Positions 53,772-64,000 of a stretch of DNA of 64,000 bases are shown here, piece by piece. Numbering within the stretch: position 1 is the first letter of the stretch; every line of letters starts with the position of its first letter. Origin of the DNA: Scleroderma bovista (lineage: Eukaryota > Basidiomycota > Agaricomycetes > Boletales > Sclerodermataceae); NCBI GenBank assembly GCA_037178675.1, contig JAYMGJ010000646.1, positions 1-64,000 of the forward strand, read 5' to 3'. The notes beneath the pieces are model-generated. The model did not search any database, was not told the origin of the DNA, and was given only the letters and a program-made list of their open reading frames with translations. Position numbers and translations under genes: made by a program.

Positions 53772-54488
53772 AATGAACGGGGTGTTTCCTTGTGCTTTGC
53801 AGAGTACGGAAAACTGGAAGAAACGGAGTTGAGGCGTCAAATGGCGGGAAACTTGTGATCTTTATCTTACACCTACTAATCATGATCAAAGCACAGGAAG
53901 TTTGTCATGTGGCCATACTAGTGGATCGATGCGATGGCGATTACCTGCTTGCACCGAATATGTACGTACATGCTTTTCCTGAAATGACAGACTCGACACT
54001 GTGCCATCTTATCTCCATCATGCATCATGTTTGAATGATATTTCAGTGTGCTCTCTGATTGGTTGAGACAAGTTGGCTGAGGATAATGCAGTACGCACAG
54101 CACAGTAAGCCCATCACCACGACTGGCCACAATGTCACTTAGAAATTGTCCAATTCCAGTGCCATTGTTAGAAGAGCAGTCACCAATGAAGTTGGTAACA
54201 GCGGGGCATGTGACCATGTCTCCTCGAGTCCAAGCTCCCTTACCTATAGCCGGCCAGCTCGAAGAAGAATGGCGTAGCGGCTCGTAGGCAAGTCACACGC
54301 AAATCAAGCGTGTGAACTGAACCCTAGTTATGTAATCGATTCTACGCCACACTGGAGTTTCTCGTACTTATCAGTGATCCGACTTGGCATCCGGTGCGGC
54401 CAACATTATTGAACGCTGAACAGGTATGATGCATTGATGCATCACGCCTGGATCCAATTCCACGATCGCATCGGGTACGTACTACGGC
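53772..54488. other. Upstream region of DUF6533 copy 1
   Basis: Contains the promoter of copy 1 and the upstream sequence of the hydrophobin-derived exon. The part near 54110-54330 resembles 57720-57900 and 62290-62480 (TGAAGTTGGT and GGCGGGGTATCTGAC-like phrases), so it belongs to the repeated unit. No gene. Confidence 0.4.
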
Positions 54489-54832
54489 TTGCACCTTGAA
54501 ACCTTCCTTTTGCATCACTCTGCATGCATGCTGATTTGTTTACTTGGATCAATGTTTCAACGCATACATACTGTATATATATTCAGTCCATTCCACTTGC
54601 TCATGTCCAGGCCTTCACATTTAGCGGGCAAGTACACATCTTCAGAAATTCCTACATTGCTCGAGGACAACTTCCTCTGCACATCTACTCTTCTCTTGCC
54701 AGTCCTGACCGTTTCTTCCTTCGTCATCGCATAGCCCTCGCCCATTGCCGCATGCGGTGGCGACAACTGCTCCGGTGGCTCTCCCCAATGCTGCCAGACC
54801 ACCTACCAAGCACGTCCTACAGTTCCGCTCCT
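54489..54832 (+). pseudogene. Hydrophobin first-exon fragment with stop
   Basis: In one plus-strand frame: STLLLPVLTVSSFVIA, then a TAG, then PSPIAACGGDNCSGG and SPQCCQTTYQA. This matches a hydrophobin signal peptide followed by the first C and CC cysteines. The stop falls just after the signal peptide. No second hydrophobin exon (LLGIVG, CSPITVIGVGG) follows, so it is an orphan exon. Confidence 0.7.
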
Positions 54833-55129
54833 TTCTTGGCCGATTATTATCAACCAGCCCACTCTCCATATGCAACCCAACGCACAAATGGGCAGACACT
54901 GTTCACGGCACAGTTCAAAGCATATCTTAATGAGAATCAGGCTATTCGTCACATGCCGGAGAACTAGAAGGCCAAATGCTCTAAGATAACTGCGATCGTG
55001 AGAATAGCACGGGATGTCACCGTCGTCTTCGTTCACATCCGAATATGTCGTCTGCATTTCCCAAGGCTCAGCATGTAGGCAACTTCACTGTCAGCCTAGT
55101 TCGTGGGGTAAGTACACATAGGCCTCTCC

Positions 55130-55600
55130 TGGATTTAAATGCCTCTCACACTGAAAATGATAGATTCCGACGATATACTTCTCGTCTTCCGAGTTCAGAA
55201 TTAAGCCTCGCTTAGAGGATCGATGCGAACAGCGACACCCTAAGCTTGATTTAAGTGTTCTACAAGCGGCATCGTCGCCATGGTATGCCGTTGATGATAT
55301 TTCGGTTGCTACAATTCTTTTCAATCAAGGGACGTGATTGGTGCGACTTAGTGCAACTTGGATCAGCGATGAGGAGCAACGTAAATCGCTGGTAATGTTC
55401 TCGAAGAACGGCTGCGTTAGGAAGGTTCCTGCTCGCTTTCATCACTATGTGCTAACCTGTTCCCTGGAGGGTTCATGGCATTCTTGTCTAGCAAGCCCTT
55501 GATCATGATCACAGGCTTCGCAGTCATATTGACGTGTCTACCAACACAGGGTGAAGAACAATGATGCAATCTCCTTTTGCCGTATATTATAATCCAATAC
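55130..55600. repeat. Tandem-array spacer block R2
   Basis: Diverged copy of R1, directly 3' of DUF6533 copy 2. Shares phrases such as GAGTTCAGAATTA and ACAGGCTTCGCAGTC. Confidence 0.65.
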
Positions 55601-55603
55601 ATG

Positions 55604-57253
55604 TCAAACAATGCGACTATCTTCCCCTTTCCATGACTCATCTTGAACTGCAAATGCACTCATTGTACGACGGGAGACTGCGGTTAAACACTGAGAAGAA
55701 ACCGCCTCTCGGATTGAAAGAATAAGGCGGCAACCAGCAGATATTGTAATTGGTGCACTCCAAAGGAGAATCTGTGCCAACCATTGAATCTTCAAGCTCG
55801 CATCGTGATTCAGAAACAGAACAAATGTGACGAGCGGACTATGTCTTATTGTTAGATCCCTATCTAACAGTGATATGGGAATTCACACCTAACAAAGTAT
55901 ATGACATTTCCATGGACCAGAGAATCGACTAGTCGTGGCTTGTTAAACCCCGATTGGGAACGAGATTGCTGCCTAGAATGCTTGATACCAGCCCAGACAG
56001 CAAATAAAGCCAAAATAGCCTCGAAAGCGAAAGGAGGGATCCATATGTCTGCATTATACGCTGGGATGACGTAACCGATACAGAGTTCCATGTCGTGGTA
56101 GTAGTATCCTGTAATGTCGAAGTGCTCGGCAAATGTTTCTGTGGCAGAGATCAGAACCTGAGATAGTGAAAATCTTAAACGGACCATAGTCGAAAAGGTT
56201 GGTTGAGATCAAGATCCAGAACACGATACCAGCCTCTGCGACGAAAAATGCCACCATGAAGACGAGGAGTCTCTTCGAGCCATGATAAAGGGCATAGAGA
56301 CGCATCTGTAGGATCACTGTAACAACTTCAGAAAGACTGCACTGGATAGTGGTATGGAGACGATACCTTGTACCGCCCATACAATAATAAAACCCGCCCA
56401 GGCTTGAGACCCGAAGACAAATTGGCCTATGATTTTGTTAATAGAGAAATTTTGAGCGAGGATCACATACAGCTAGATAATCGCACCGGATTATTGAGTT
56501 CAATAGCACCACAGATTCAAAAACACCATACGTCTATTGTGCCTCAGTTGGTACAATCACTGCACGGTGTTCATTTTAAACTTACTTTGTCTGTTCGTCG
56601 AGTAGACATTACTTCACCAGTCATCAGCATTGTGAATACAAAAACGGGGGTTGTCCCACGTACAAACAGTGATAGTCCTATAAGCAGAATGACGCAGTGT
56701 GTAATACATCATGCAGCAAAGGAATAACTTACAAATTGTACAACGTTCCGAAGTACCGGACCTAGCACCTCGACTTACCGTCAGAAGTTGCCAATGTCAT
56801 ATAAACTAAAGAAAACACACGAATATATACAATGCGGAGGTCGAATTCCAGCGATGGTTCTTTGTGCGCCGTATCAATTCGTGTTACGCAAAATCCACAC
56901 AATCAAGGAAATACCCAAATGTGCTCAATCTGAGAACAGAAAATAGAGTGGATCAGACATGCAGGAACGACAACAGCGCTTATGTAGTACCTGCCTCTCG
57001 ATCTAGGGTCAGAACTAGTGCATTACATCGTCAGTAATCCACTTTCAGTAACCTACACGCGTATTTTGCCTCACAAAATTCATAGAATAAGAACACAGTA
57101 ACCGCCACTACAGTGTATGTAGTTCAGCGCCGAAATTTTTAGAAAGTGGGCACACTCGCAGTAAGCTCGGGTTTTCATCTGGTCTGCTGCTATTAGCGGT
57201 TCCAAGGGTCCAAGTTGATCTTCTGGCATTGGAGACCCGACCACCATCGCCAT
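55604..57253 (-). CDS. DUF6533-type multi-pass membrane protein, copy 2
   Basis: Start ATG at 57251-57253 (MAMVVGSPMPEDQLG). Exons in order include VVAVTVFLFYEF, LTLDRE, microexon IEHIW (56915-56929), NHRWNSTSALYIF, VRYFGTLYN, then MRLYALYHGSKRLLVFMVAF, ADIWIPPFAFEAILALFAVW and the final IQWLAQILLWSAPITISAG with TGA at 55604-55606. The intron before the microexon has a GC donor (GAG|GCAGGT). The C-terminus (SIREAVSS) is closest to copy 3. Family function unknown. Complete intactness was not verified for every exon. Confidence 0.65.
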
Positions 57254-58739
57254 AGTTTCAAAGGGGCTAGAAAACGGCGTGTTCCTTTGGAAAGGCAGGG
57301 AAGGGATGAATGAAGCGAAGTTGGGCGGTCAAATCGCGAGCACATCACGGTCTTTTATCTTACGTTCCCGACCTGTCATGATCGAATCATAGGAAGTCCA
57401 TTATGTGTATTGGAGCAATCATATCACCCAAATACATAATTCTATCGCGTCACATCAACTAAAATACACGCTTTGCCAGACACAGACTCACCGGTGTTCA
57501 TTAAATGTCCGGAATTGTTACACACCTTGCCTTGCATGCTTTCGCCATGAGGCATGCACTCACCTGGTTCCGTAATTCATTTCTATCCTTCTGCGAGGAG
57601 AATCGACGGCGAAGAGTTGGATCAAGTACCTAAGGCGCTTGGATATGGTTGGTAACATTCTGATACTCTGGTGTTGCACCTCGCCAACCGAATCAGTTTG
57701 TGTCCAGCACTAGTAATACTCACAGTAAGTCACCAAGCGGTGAAAATAAAGCGACAATCAACAACCGGCTAGAAATCAAAGATACTGAGTCAAATCCAAT
57801 TCCAAAGATGTCAGAAGAACGCATGGCACCCATGATGTTGGTTACGGCAGGGTATCTGACGCGAAATGCCTAACTGCGCCTCCTACAAATACTTGAGCCA
57901 GCGATCCTTCAGGCTTCAAGATGCCCGAGTATCATAGAACCAGTGCAAATAGGATAAGTTGAAGCTTGCTTGAACCGTGGTACAAATCGACATGATCATC
58001 ACACGTGTGACTCCGTCCATGGCATGCAGTGGCACTCAGTCAATTTCTCGCGTCGATGTCATCTTCGATTTCATGGCATTCGATTGCCAACATCATCGAA
58101 CGGTCAAGACATTGTGCGTATTGAAGTCCACAACTAGATTTGGTGGCTTGCAGCCATTTTTTTGTCAGAGGAAGAGGACGCTCGCAAACCTGACCCGGTG
58201 TCCATTATCATGATACGCCCAGACTGAGGCAGGGTCTACCTGTGACCTTGATCATTCCGTATGTATCTGTACCACATCATCTTTAAAGTCCTGATTCGCT
58301 CAATGCTCACAGCAATAAGTGTCCTTCGATCATCCAACACGCACTCAGTCTATGTCGCCGAGTTCCTCACCCAGGAGCAAATGTAGTAAGGAACTACCCA
58401 TATTTGTGTGTCTCCCTCCATGATTTGAGAACGTCGTCACTTCCTCCCTACTATTGATATCGATCAAGACCCGGTATCCTGTACGATTTGGCACCGATTT
58501 TCCGACGTTCCACTTGAGGGCTTATTCGATTTACGTCGGACCTTCGGTCATCGCTCCAATTCTTTTCCTCGCTTGCTCACATCTGGAGGTAGTGTTTTAC
58601 TTCACGGCTGATCTGGCACATCAAATGAAGCGCAATGTCTGGGTCGGTGACACTACGATCTGGGCTTTATGATGTGTCCTCCCAGCCAAATCCGCCATCT
58701 CCCACGTCGCCCCTACGTTTAATTCTCGTACGAGTCAAC
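57254..58739. other. Intergenic part of tandem unit
   Basis: Upstream region of DUF6533 copy 2, with segments resembling 61895-62700 (for example around TGTTCATTAAATGTCCGG). No supported gene. Short frames at 57977-58213 and 58454-58672 have no recognisable content. Confidence 0.4.
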
Positions 58740-59030
58740 GCTGTCGCAAAATTCGGTGAGGGGCAAGTTCTGACTGACGAGAACACACATAGAGCCTGGG
58801 CATGGTACTAAGACTCTCCCACACGACGACGAGCTTCAACTGCCCTATTCGTGGTTAAGCACAGTATAGGTGTTGTTATTCCTTCTGGCGTTTAAATAGC
58901 TCTGATATCGAGAACGACAGATTCCAGCGATATACACCTTGCTTTCAGAGTTCGGAACTAAGCTTCACTTGGAAGACAGATGCGAACAATAGCACCCTCA
59001 GCTTCATATCATTGTTCTGATATGTCACGC
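58740..59030. repeat. Partial spacer block without DUF6533 gene
   Basis: Resembles the first part of the R blocks and the region before them (CTGCCCTATTCGTGGTTAAG; compare 51110-51330 and 62810-63010). It is followed not by a DUF6533 gene but by hydrophobin-derived sequence, so it marks a rearranged unit junction. Confidence 0.6.
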
Positions 59031-59251
59031 AGTCCTTCAAGATATGGTCAAGCATGGGCCAGGAAATGGAGCTCGAAGGAGAATGGTGTAGTTGCAGTGT
59101 GTATGACACGTGTGGACTGAACTCGGCCATTGGCTGAGTTTCTCGTATCGGTGATGGCATTCAATGTGGCAATGTCAACGCTCAAGAAGTATGATGCATC
59201 CAATTCCACGACCACATCAGGTACTACGGCTTCCGCCTTGAAACATTTCAT

Positions 59252-59551
59252 TTGCATCGTTCTGCATGTAACACCACCATCATACCTTCAAATGCAACAG
59301 GCAAGTACACACCCTGCATTACTCGAGGACTCCTCTTCCTGGTATACAACGTGTTCATCCACGCATCTACTTTTCTCTTGTTGATTCTGGCCCTCTCTTC
59401 CCCCGTCATCGCAGAGCCCGAACCCATCGCCGCACACGGTGGCGACAAGTGCTGTGGTGGCTCTGCCCAATGCTGCCAGACCACCTATAAAGTACGTCCT
59501 ACAGTTCAACCTAAAGTACATTTTAAGGCTATTCATCGCTGGAGAACGTAG
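59252..59551 (+). pseudogene. Hydrophobin first-exon fragment, open
   Basis: Open frame with a signal-peptide-like segment (STFLLLILALSSPVIA) followed by EPEPIAAHGGDKCCGGSAQ and CCQTTYK, at a splice donor GTACGT. It matches exon 1 of class I hydrophobins and is a duplicate of 54489-54832 without the stop. No exon 2 or 3 is found before the next unit, so it is probably non-functional. Confidence 0.7.
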
Positions 59552-59739
59552 CATGCCTGCAGAAAGCCAAATTCTCTACAATAGCAGTGATCACGAGAAG
59601 AACGGGAATGGGGATGTCGTCGTCATCCTCGTTCACATCCGAATATGCCATCTGCATGTCCCAAGGCTCAGCATGTGGTTAACTCCACTGCAAGCCTCGT
59701 TTCAAAGTGGGTAAGCACACATAGGTGCGGTTATTCCTC

Positions 59740-60220
59740 TCCTGGATTTATTCAAAATGCCTTTCACATCGAGAATGACGGATCCCGACAATATACCCTA
59801 ACATATTTCTCGTCCTCCGAGTTCAGAACTAAGCATCGCTTAGAAGATCGATGTGAATAATAACGCCCTCAGCATAATTTTAGCGCTCTACAAGTAGAAT
59901 CGTGGCATGTCTGAATGGTATTCTAGTTGCCGTGGTCCTTCCAAGTCGAGCGATGTGATTGCTTCGGCTTGGCGAAACCTGTTTCAGTCATGAGGTACAT
60001 AGTAGATCGCTAGTAACATTCTCGAAGGCTGACTAAAGGTTTGAATTCATGTCCTTTCAGTGTATACCAACCTGCTCGTCGGAGGTTGTATGATATTCGT
60101 ACAGTACCTATCAAGCCCGATATCATAGTTACATGCTTCGCAGTCGCTTTTGATGTGCCTACGAATACAAGGTGAAGAACAACGCAATTTCTTTTTGCTT
60201 CATCTTATAATTTGATACAT
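59740..60220. repeat. Tandem-array spacer block R3
   Basis: Diverged copy of R1/R2 directly 3' of DUF6533 copy 3. Confidence 0.65.
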
Positions 60221-60221
60221 G

Positions 60222-61892
60222 TTAAACAATGCGACTACCTTCCCCTCCATCATTAACTGAAAATGTACTCATTGTGCGACGGGACACTGAGGTCGGACAC
60301 CGAGAAGAAACCGCCTCTCGGATTGAAAGAATAAGACGACAGCCAGCAGATATCGTGACTGGTGAAGCCCAGAGGAGAATCTGTGCCAGCCATTGAATCT
60401 TCAAGCTTGCATCATGATTCAGAAATAGAACAAATATGACGAGCGGACTGCATCTTATTGTCAGATCCCTATCCAGCAGTGGTATGGCAATTCACACCTA
60501 ACAAAGTATATGACATTTCCATGGACCAGAGAATCGACTAGTCGTGGCCTGTTAAACCTCGCCGATTTGGAGCGAGATTGTTGCCTAGAATGCTTGATAC
60601 CAGCCCAGAGAGCAAGTAAAGCCAAAATAGCCTCGAAAACGAAAGGAGGGATCCATATGTCTGCATCATATTGTGGGGTGACGTAACCGACACACAGTTC
60701 TATGTCGTGGTGATAGTATCCCGTAATGTAGAGGTGCTCGGCAATCGTTTCTGTGACAGATCAAACCCTGAGACAATGAAAATCTCAATGGGGGCCAATG
60801 ACGGACCATTGTTGAAAAGGCTGGTCGAGATCAAGATCCAGAGCACGATACCAACCTCTGCGACGAAAAATGTCACCATGAAGACCAGGAGTATCTTTGA
60901 GCCATGATAAAGGGCATAGAGACGCATCTGTAGGATCACTGTGATAACTTCAGCAAGACTGCACTGAATGGTGGTATGGAGACAGTGCCTTGTACTGCCC
61001 ATACTATAATAAAACCTGCCCAGGCTTGAGATCCGAAGATGAATTGGCCTATATTTTGTTAATAGAGATAAATTGTAAGGGAGGATCACATACAGCTAGA
61101 TAATCATACCCAAATATTTGGAGTTCAGTGGCACAACAGATTAAAAAACACTGTACATCTATCGTGCCTCAGCTGGTACAACCACGTGTGCAGTGTTCAT
61201 TTTGAACTTACTTTGTCTGTTTCTCGAATAGGAATTACTTCACCAATCATCAGCATTCCAAATACATGACAGAAATGGTGCTTATCCTACGTACAGACAG
61301 TGGTAACGCTATGAATAGAATACAAATTTCAGTGTGTAATGCATCATATAACCAAGGAATGACTTACAGGTTGTACAACATTCCGAAATACCGAACCTAC
61401 CTCAACTTACAGTCAGAAGTTGCCAATGCCGTAGAAACGAATGGAAATCGCACGAATATATACAACGCGGAGGTCAGATTCCAAGGTTTCTTCTTTGTCA
61501 CCGCATCAGTTCATGTTACGCAAAATCCATGCAATAAAGGAAATACCCAAATGTGCTCGATCTAAGAAAGGAAAATGGAGTGGGTCAGACAAGCAGGAAC
61601 GACAGCAGCGCCGATGTATGTAGTACGTGCCTCTTGATCTAGGGTCAGAACTAATGCATTATAGCATCAGTAATCCATTTTCAGAAAGCTACACACATAT
61701 TCCTCACAAAATTCATAGAATAAGAACACAGTAACCGCCACTACAGTGTATGTGGCTTAGCGCCAAAATTTCTAGCAAGTGGAAACACCCACAGTAAGTT
61801 GGCCTTGACATCTGCTTTGCTGATAGTAGCGATTCCAAGGCACCAAGTCCAAGTTCTTCTACTGGAATGGGAGACCCGACCACTATCGCCAT
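60222..61892 (-). CDS. DUF6533-type multi-pass membrane protein, copy 3
   Basis: Start ATG at 61890-61892 (MAIVVGSPIPVEELG). Microexon IEHIW at 61547-61561, preceded by a GC-donor intron (GAG|GCACGT, donor at 61630). Later exons include MRLYALYHGSKILLVFMVTF and IQWLAQILLWASPVTISAG, with the stop at 60222-60224. It resembles copy 2 most closely. The last exon is a few codons shorter (STFSVNDGGEGSRIV). Function unknown; full splice model unverified. Confidence 0.65.
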
Positions 61893-62810
61893 AGTTTGCA
61901 GCTAGTAAATGATTTGTTCCGTTGGAAGGATGGGGAGAGACCGAAAGAAATGAAGTTGGGCGGTGAAGTCACGAGAACAGTGTGGTCCTTTATCTTACAT
62001 CTTGCACTATCATGATCGAAGCACAGGAAGTCCACCATGTGCCCGTATTGGAACGATAGCCATTACCTAACGATGTGATTCATCATGTCACACCAACGCT
62101 TTTCCAGACACAGACTCACAGGTGTTCATTAAATGTCCGGCATTGTGTGCATCTTGCCTTGCATGCCAATTCCGCCATGAGGCATACACTGCCTTGTTTC
62201 CGTGATTCCTTCCCAATAACATTCTGACACTAGTATTGCACCTTGCAGTCAGCTCTACACCTCGCCAACCGAATGTTTGTGTCCAGCACCAGTACTCACA
62301 TAGTCTGACATGTAAGTCAAGCGGTGACAATATGCATTTAAAGCAAAAATCAAGAACCATCGCAGGAGCTAGAAGTCAATCCAATGCAGCTAAATTCCAA
62401 TATGTTAGAAGAGTACCCACCCATGAAGTTGGTGACGGCGGGGTATCTGACTCTAATCCTAACCGTGCCTCCTACAAATACTTAAGCCAGCAGTCCTTCA
62501 AGATACCCGAGTATTGGCCACTTCAAATAGGAGCAGCCCATTTGTGCAGAAGCGCTCCGAAGAAGAGAAGTTGAAGCTTAGCTTGAACCGTCACGCGTGT
62601 GAACTCCGACGTCAACGTGCCCTGTCAATCAGTTTCTTGTGTCAGTGATCTTTGATTTGGCGTTCAACTTCAACATTTCTAACAGCGGTGGCGACTTACC
62701 TAACTGATTCAACGTGTCACTTGGGCCGAATACATGAGCATCCCTACAGACCGCCATCTGGTGCTCGTCGAATGTCCGGAAGTGAGTGTGCGTGTCGAGC
62801 GCGTTCAGCT
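61893..62810. other. Intergenic part of tandem unit 3
   Basis: Resembles 57254-58200 in several stretches, including the TGTTCATTAAATGTCCGG region. No hydrophobin exon was recognised in this unit. No supported gene. Confidence 0.4.
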
Positions 62811-62859
62811 TCAACTGCCCTATTTGTGGTTAAGCACAGTATAGGTGTTGTTATTCCTT

Positions 62860-63330
62860 CTGGGTTTAAATGATTCTGATGTCGAAAACGACGGATACCA
62901 GCGATATACCCCAGCATACTCCTTGCTTTCAGAGTTCAGAACTAAGCTTCACTTGGAGGACAGATGCGAACAGTAACATTCTCAGCTTCATTTTAGTGTT
63001 CTACAAGTGGCATCATCGTTCTGCTATGTCAGTGTTATTCTGGCTGCTCCAGTTCTTTCCGGTCAAGGGATGTGATTGGTCTGACTTAGCATAACTTGTA
63101 TCAGCCAGGAGGATCACTGCTAACGTTCTCGAAGACCGACTGCAAGGTTCGTGCTCGTGTTCGTCACTTGTGCTAACTAGTTTCTTGGGCGGTAGTATGA
63201 CACTAGTGCCTGGTAAGCCCAACATCATGATGACAGGCTTCGCAGTCCGATTGATCAGGTGTGTACTATGTGATCTCCCTTGGTGAACAACTTGTTGAAA
63301 ATATGTTACAATTCAGTACGGGAGTAGCCA
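62860..63330. repeat. Tandem-array spacer block R4
   Basis: Diverged copy of R1 (shares GGTTTAAATG, CTTTCAGAGTTCAGAA and ACAGGCTTCGCAGTCC), directly 3' of DUF6533 copy 4. Confidence 0.7.
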
Positions 63331-63334
63331 GACG

Positions 63335-64000
63335 TCAAACAATGTAAGTATCTTTCCCCCTCCATGGCTCATCCTGGACCATGAACTCACTTATTGTGAC
63401 TGGATTAGAGCCCGAGACTAAATGATGCGAAGCCGCCCCTCGCAAAGAAAGGATAAGGCGACATCCAGCAGCGATTGTGATTGGCGCGCAGAAGAGGAGA
63501 GCGTCGCTGAGCCACTCAACCTCAAGGCTCGTACCCTGTTTCAGAAATACAATAGATGTCACAAGAGGACTACACCTTATTGTCAGATCCTCTCCAACAG
63601 TGACAAGAGAATTCTTACCTAAGGAAGTATACGACATTTCCCTGGATCAGAATATCGACTAAGCGTGGTTTGTTCGACCTGGCTGATCGAGAATAAGATT
63701 TCCGCTTTGAATGCCTGACACCAGCCCAGACAGCAAGTACAGCCAGAATCACGTCGAAAGTAAGACAAGGGGCCCATAGTCTGTATCTGTACGCAGGGAC
63801 CATGTCACCGGCCATACACAGGTCTGTCGTCTTGTAGTGATGTCCAGTAATGGTGAAGTGCTCCACCCACATTTCTGCAATGGATATCACAATATGACGA
63901 TGAAAATCTCCATGCAAGCCAACGACGAACCATTACTAAAAAGACTGGCTGCGATCAAGATCCACAACATAAGGCCAACCTCGGCGGCAAAAAATGTCGC
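63335..64000 (-). CDS. DUF6533-type membrane protein, copy 4 (5' part outside)
   Basis: The C-terminal exons are visible: YRLWAPCLTFDVILAVLAVW, GNVVYFLR, and the last exon LEVEWLSDALLFCAPITIA and SLRGAASHHLVSGSNPVTIS, with TGA at 63335-63337. The start and most membrane segments lie beyond the window edge. Closest to copy 1. Confidence 0.65.

Noticed and set aside
1..64000. CRISPR arrays, bacterial-type operons, riboswitches or Rho-independent terminators
   Set aside because: The sequence is eukaryotic, with spliceosomal introns. The tandem repeats seen lack the uniform repeat-spacer form of CRISPR.

Overview
The window looks like basidiomycete (Agaricomycete-type) nuclear DNA. Genes have many introns of about 45-70 nt, there is a class I hydrophobin, tandem DUF6533-type membrane proteins, Ty1/copia and Ty3/gypsy retroelements, and remains of KDZ (Kyakuja-Dileera-Zisupton) DNA transposons with a TET/JBP-type dioxygenase gene, a combination typical of mushroom-forming fungi. 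Family calls come from recognising motifs by eye; no database search was possible.

Layout. 1-183: tail of an unrecognised gene. 501-6432: complete, apparently young Ty1/copia element on the minus strand, with near-identical LTRs, a half-tRNA primer site and an intact polyprotein. It cuts a KDZ transposase remnant (6433-6968). 7025-14626: left KDZ-type island, with a CpG-rich palindromic minisatellite and three multi-exon genes of unknown function, one with an in-frame stop and one cut by an LTR. 14627-26190: Ty3/gypsy composite with 2.1-kb LTRs, gag, protease and truncated pol, split by an inverted solo LTR. 26191-32220: right KDZ-type island, with the transposase C-terminus, a 228-residue unknown gene, a small gene overlapping a TET/JBP dioxygenase, and a second palindromic minisatellite.

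33207-33672: intact hydrophobin. 35216-35745: decayed non-LTR RT/RNase H tail. 36709-43937: gypsy RT-RNase H-integrase fragment between two 2.3-kb LTRs of a related family, which lie antisense to it. 44541-46640: another 2.1-kb LTR. About 47020-47162: copia 3' end. 49280-50378: TFIIB, the one clear conserved housekeeping gene. 51170-64000: tandem array of four DUF6533-type genes separated by a repeated non-coding block and by orphan hydrophobin first exons.

How it fits together: the first 48 kb is mostly a transposon graveyard, with some recent members, in which LTR insertion and probable LTR-LTR recombination joined pieces of at least two KDZ islands. The last 15 kb is host sequence expanding by tandem duplication. 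The most interesting points are the TET/JBP gene beside a CpG-rich array, a reading frame conserved inside the U3 of two LTR families, the copia half-tRNA primer site, and the 15-nt microexon and GC-AG introns of the DUF6533 array.
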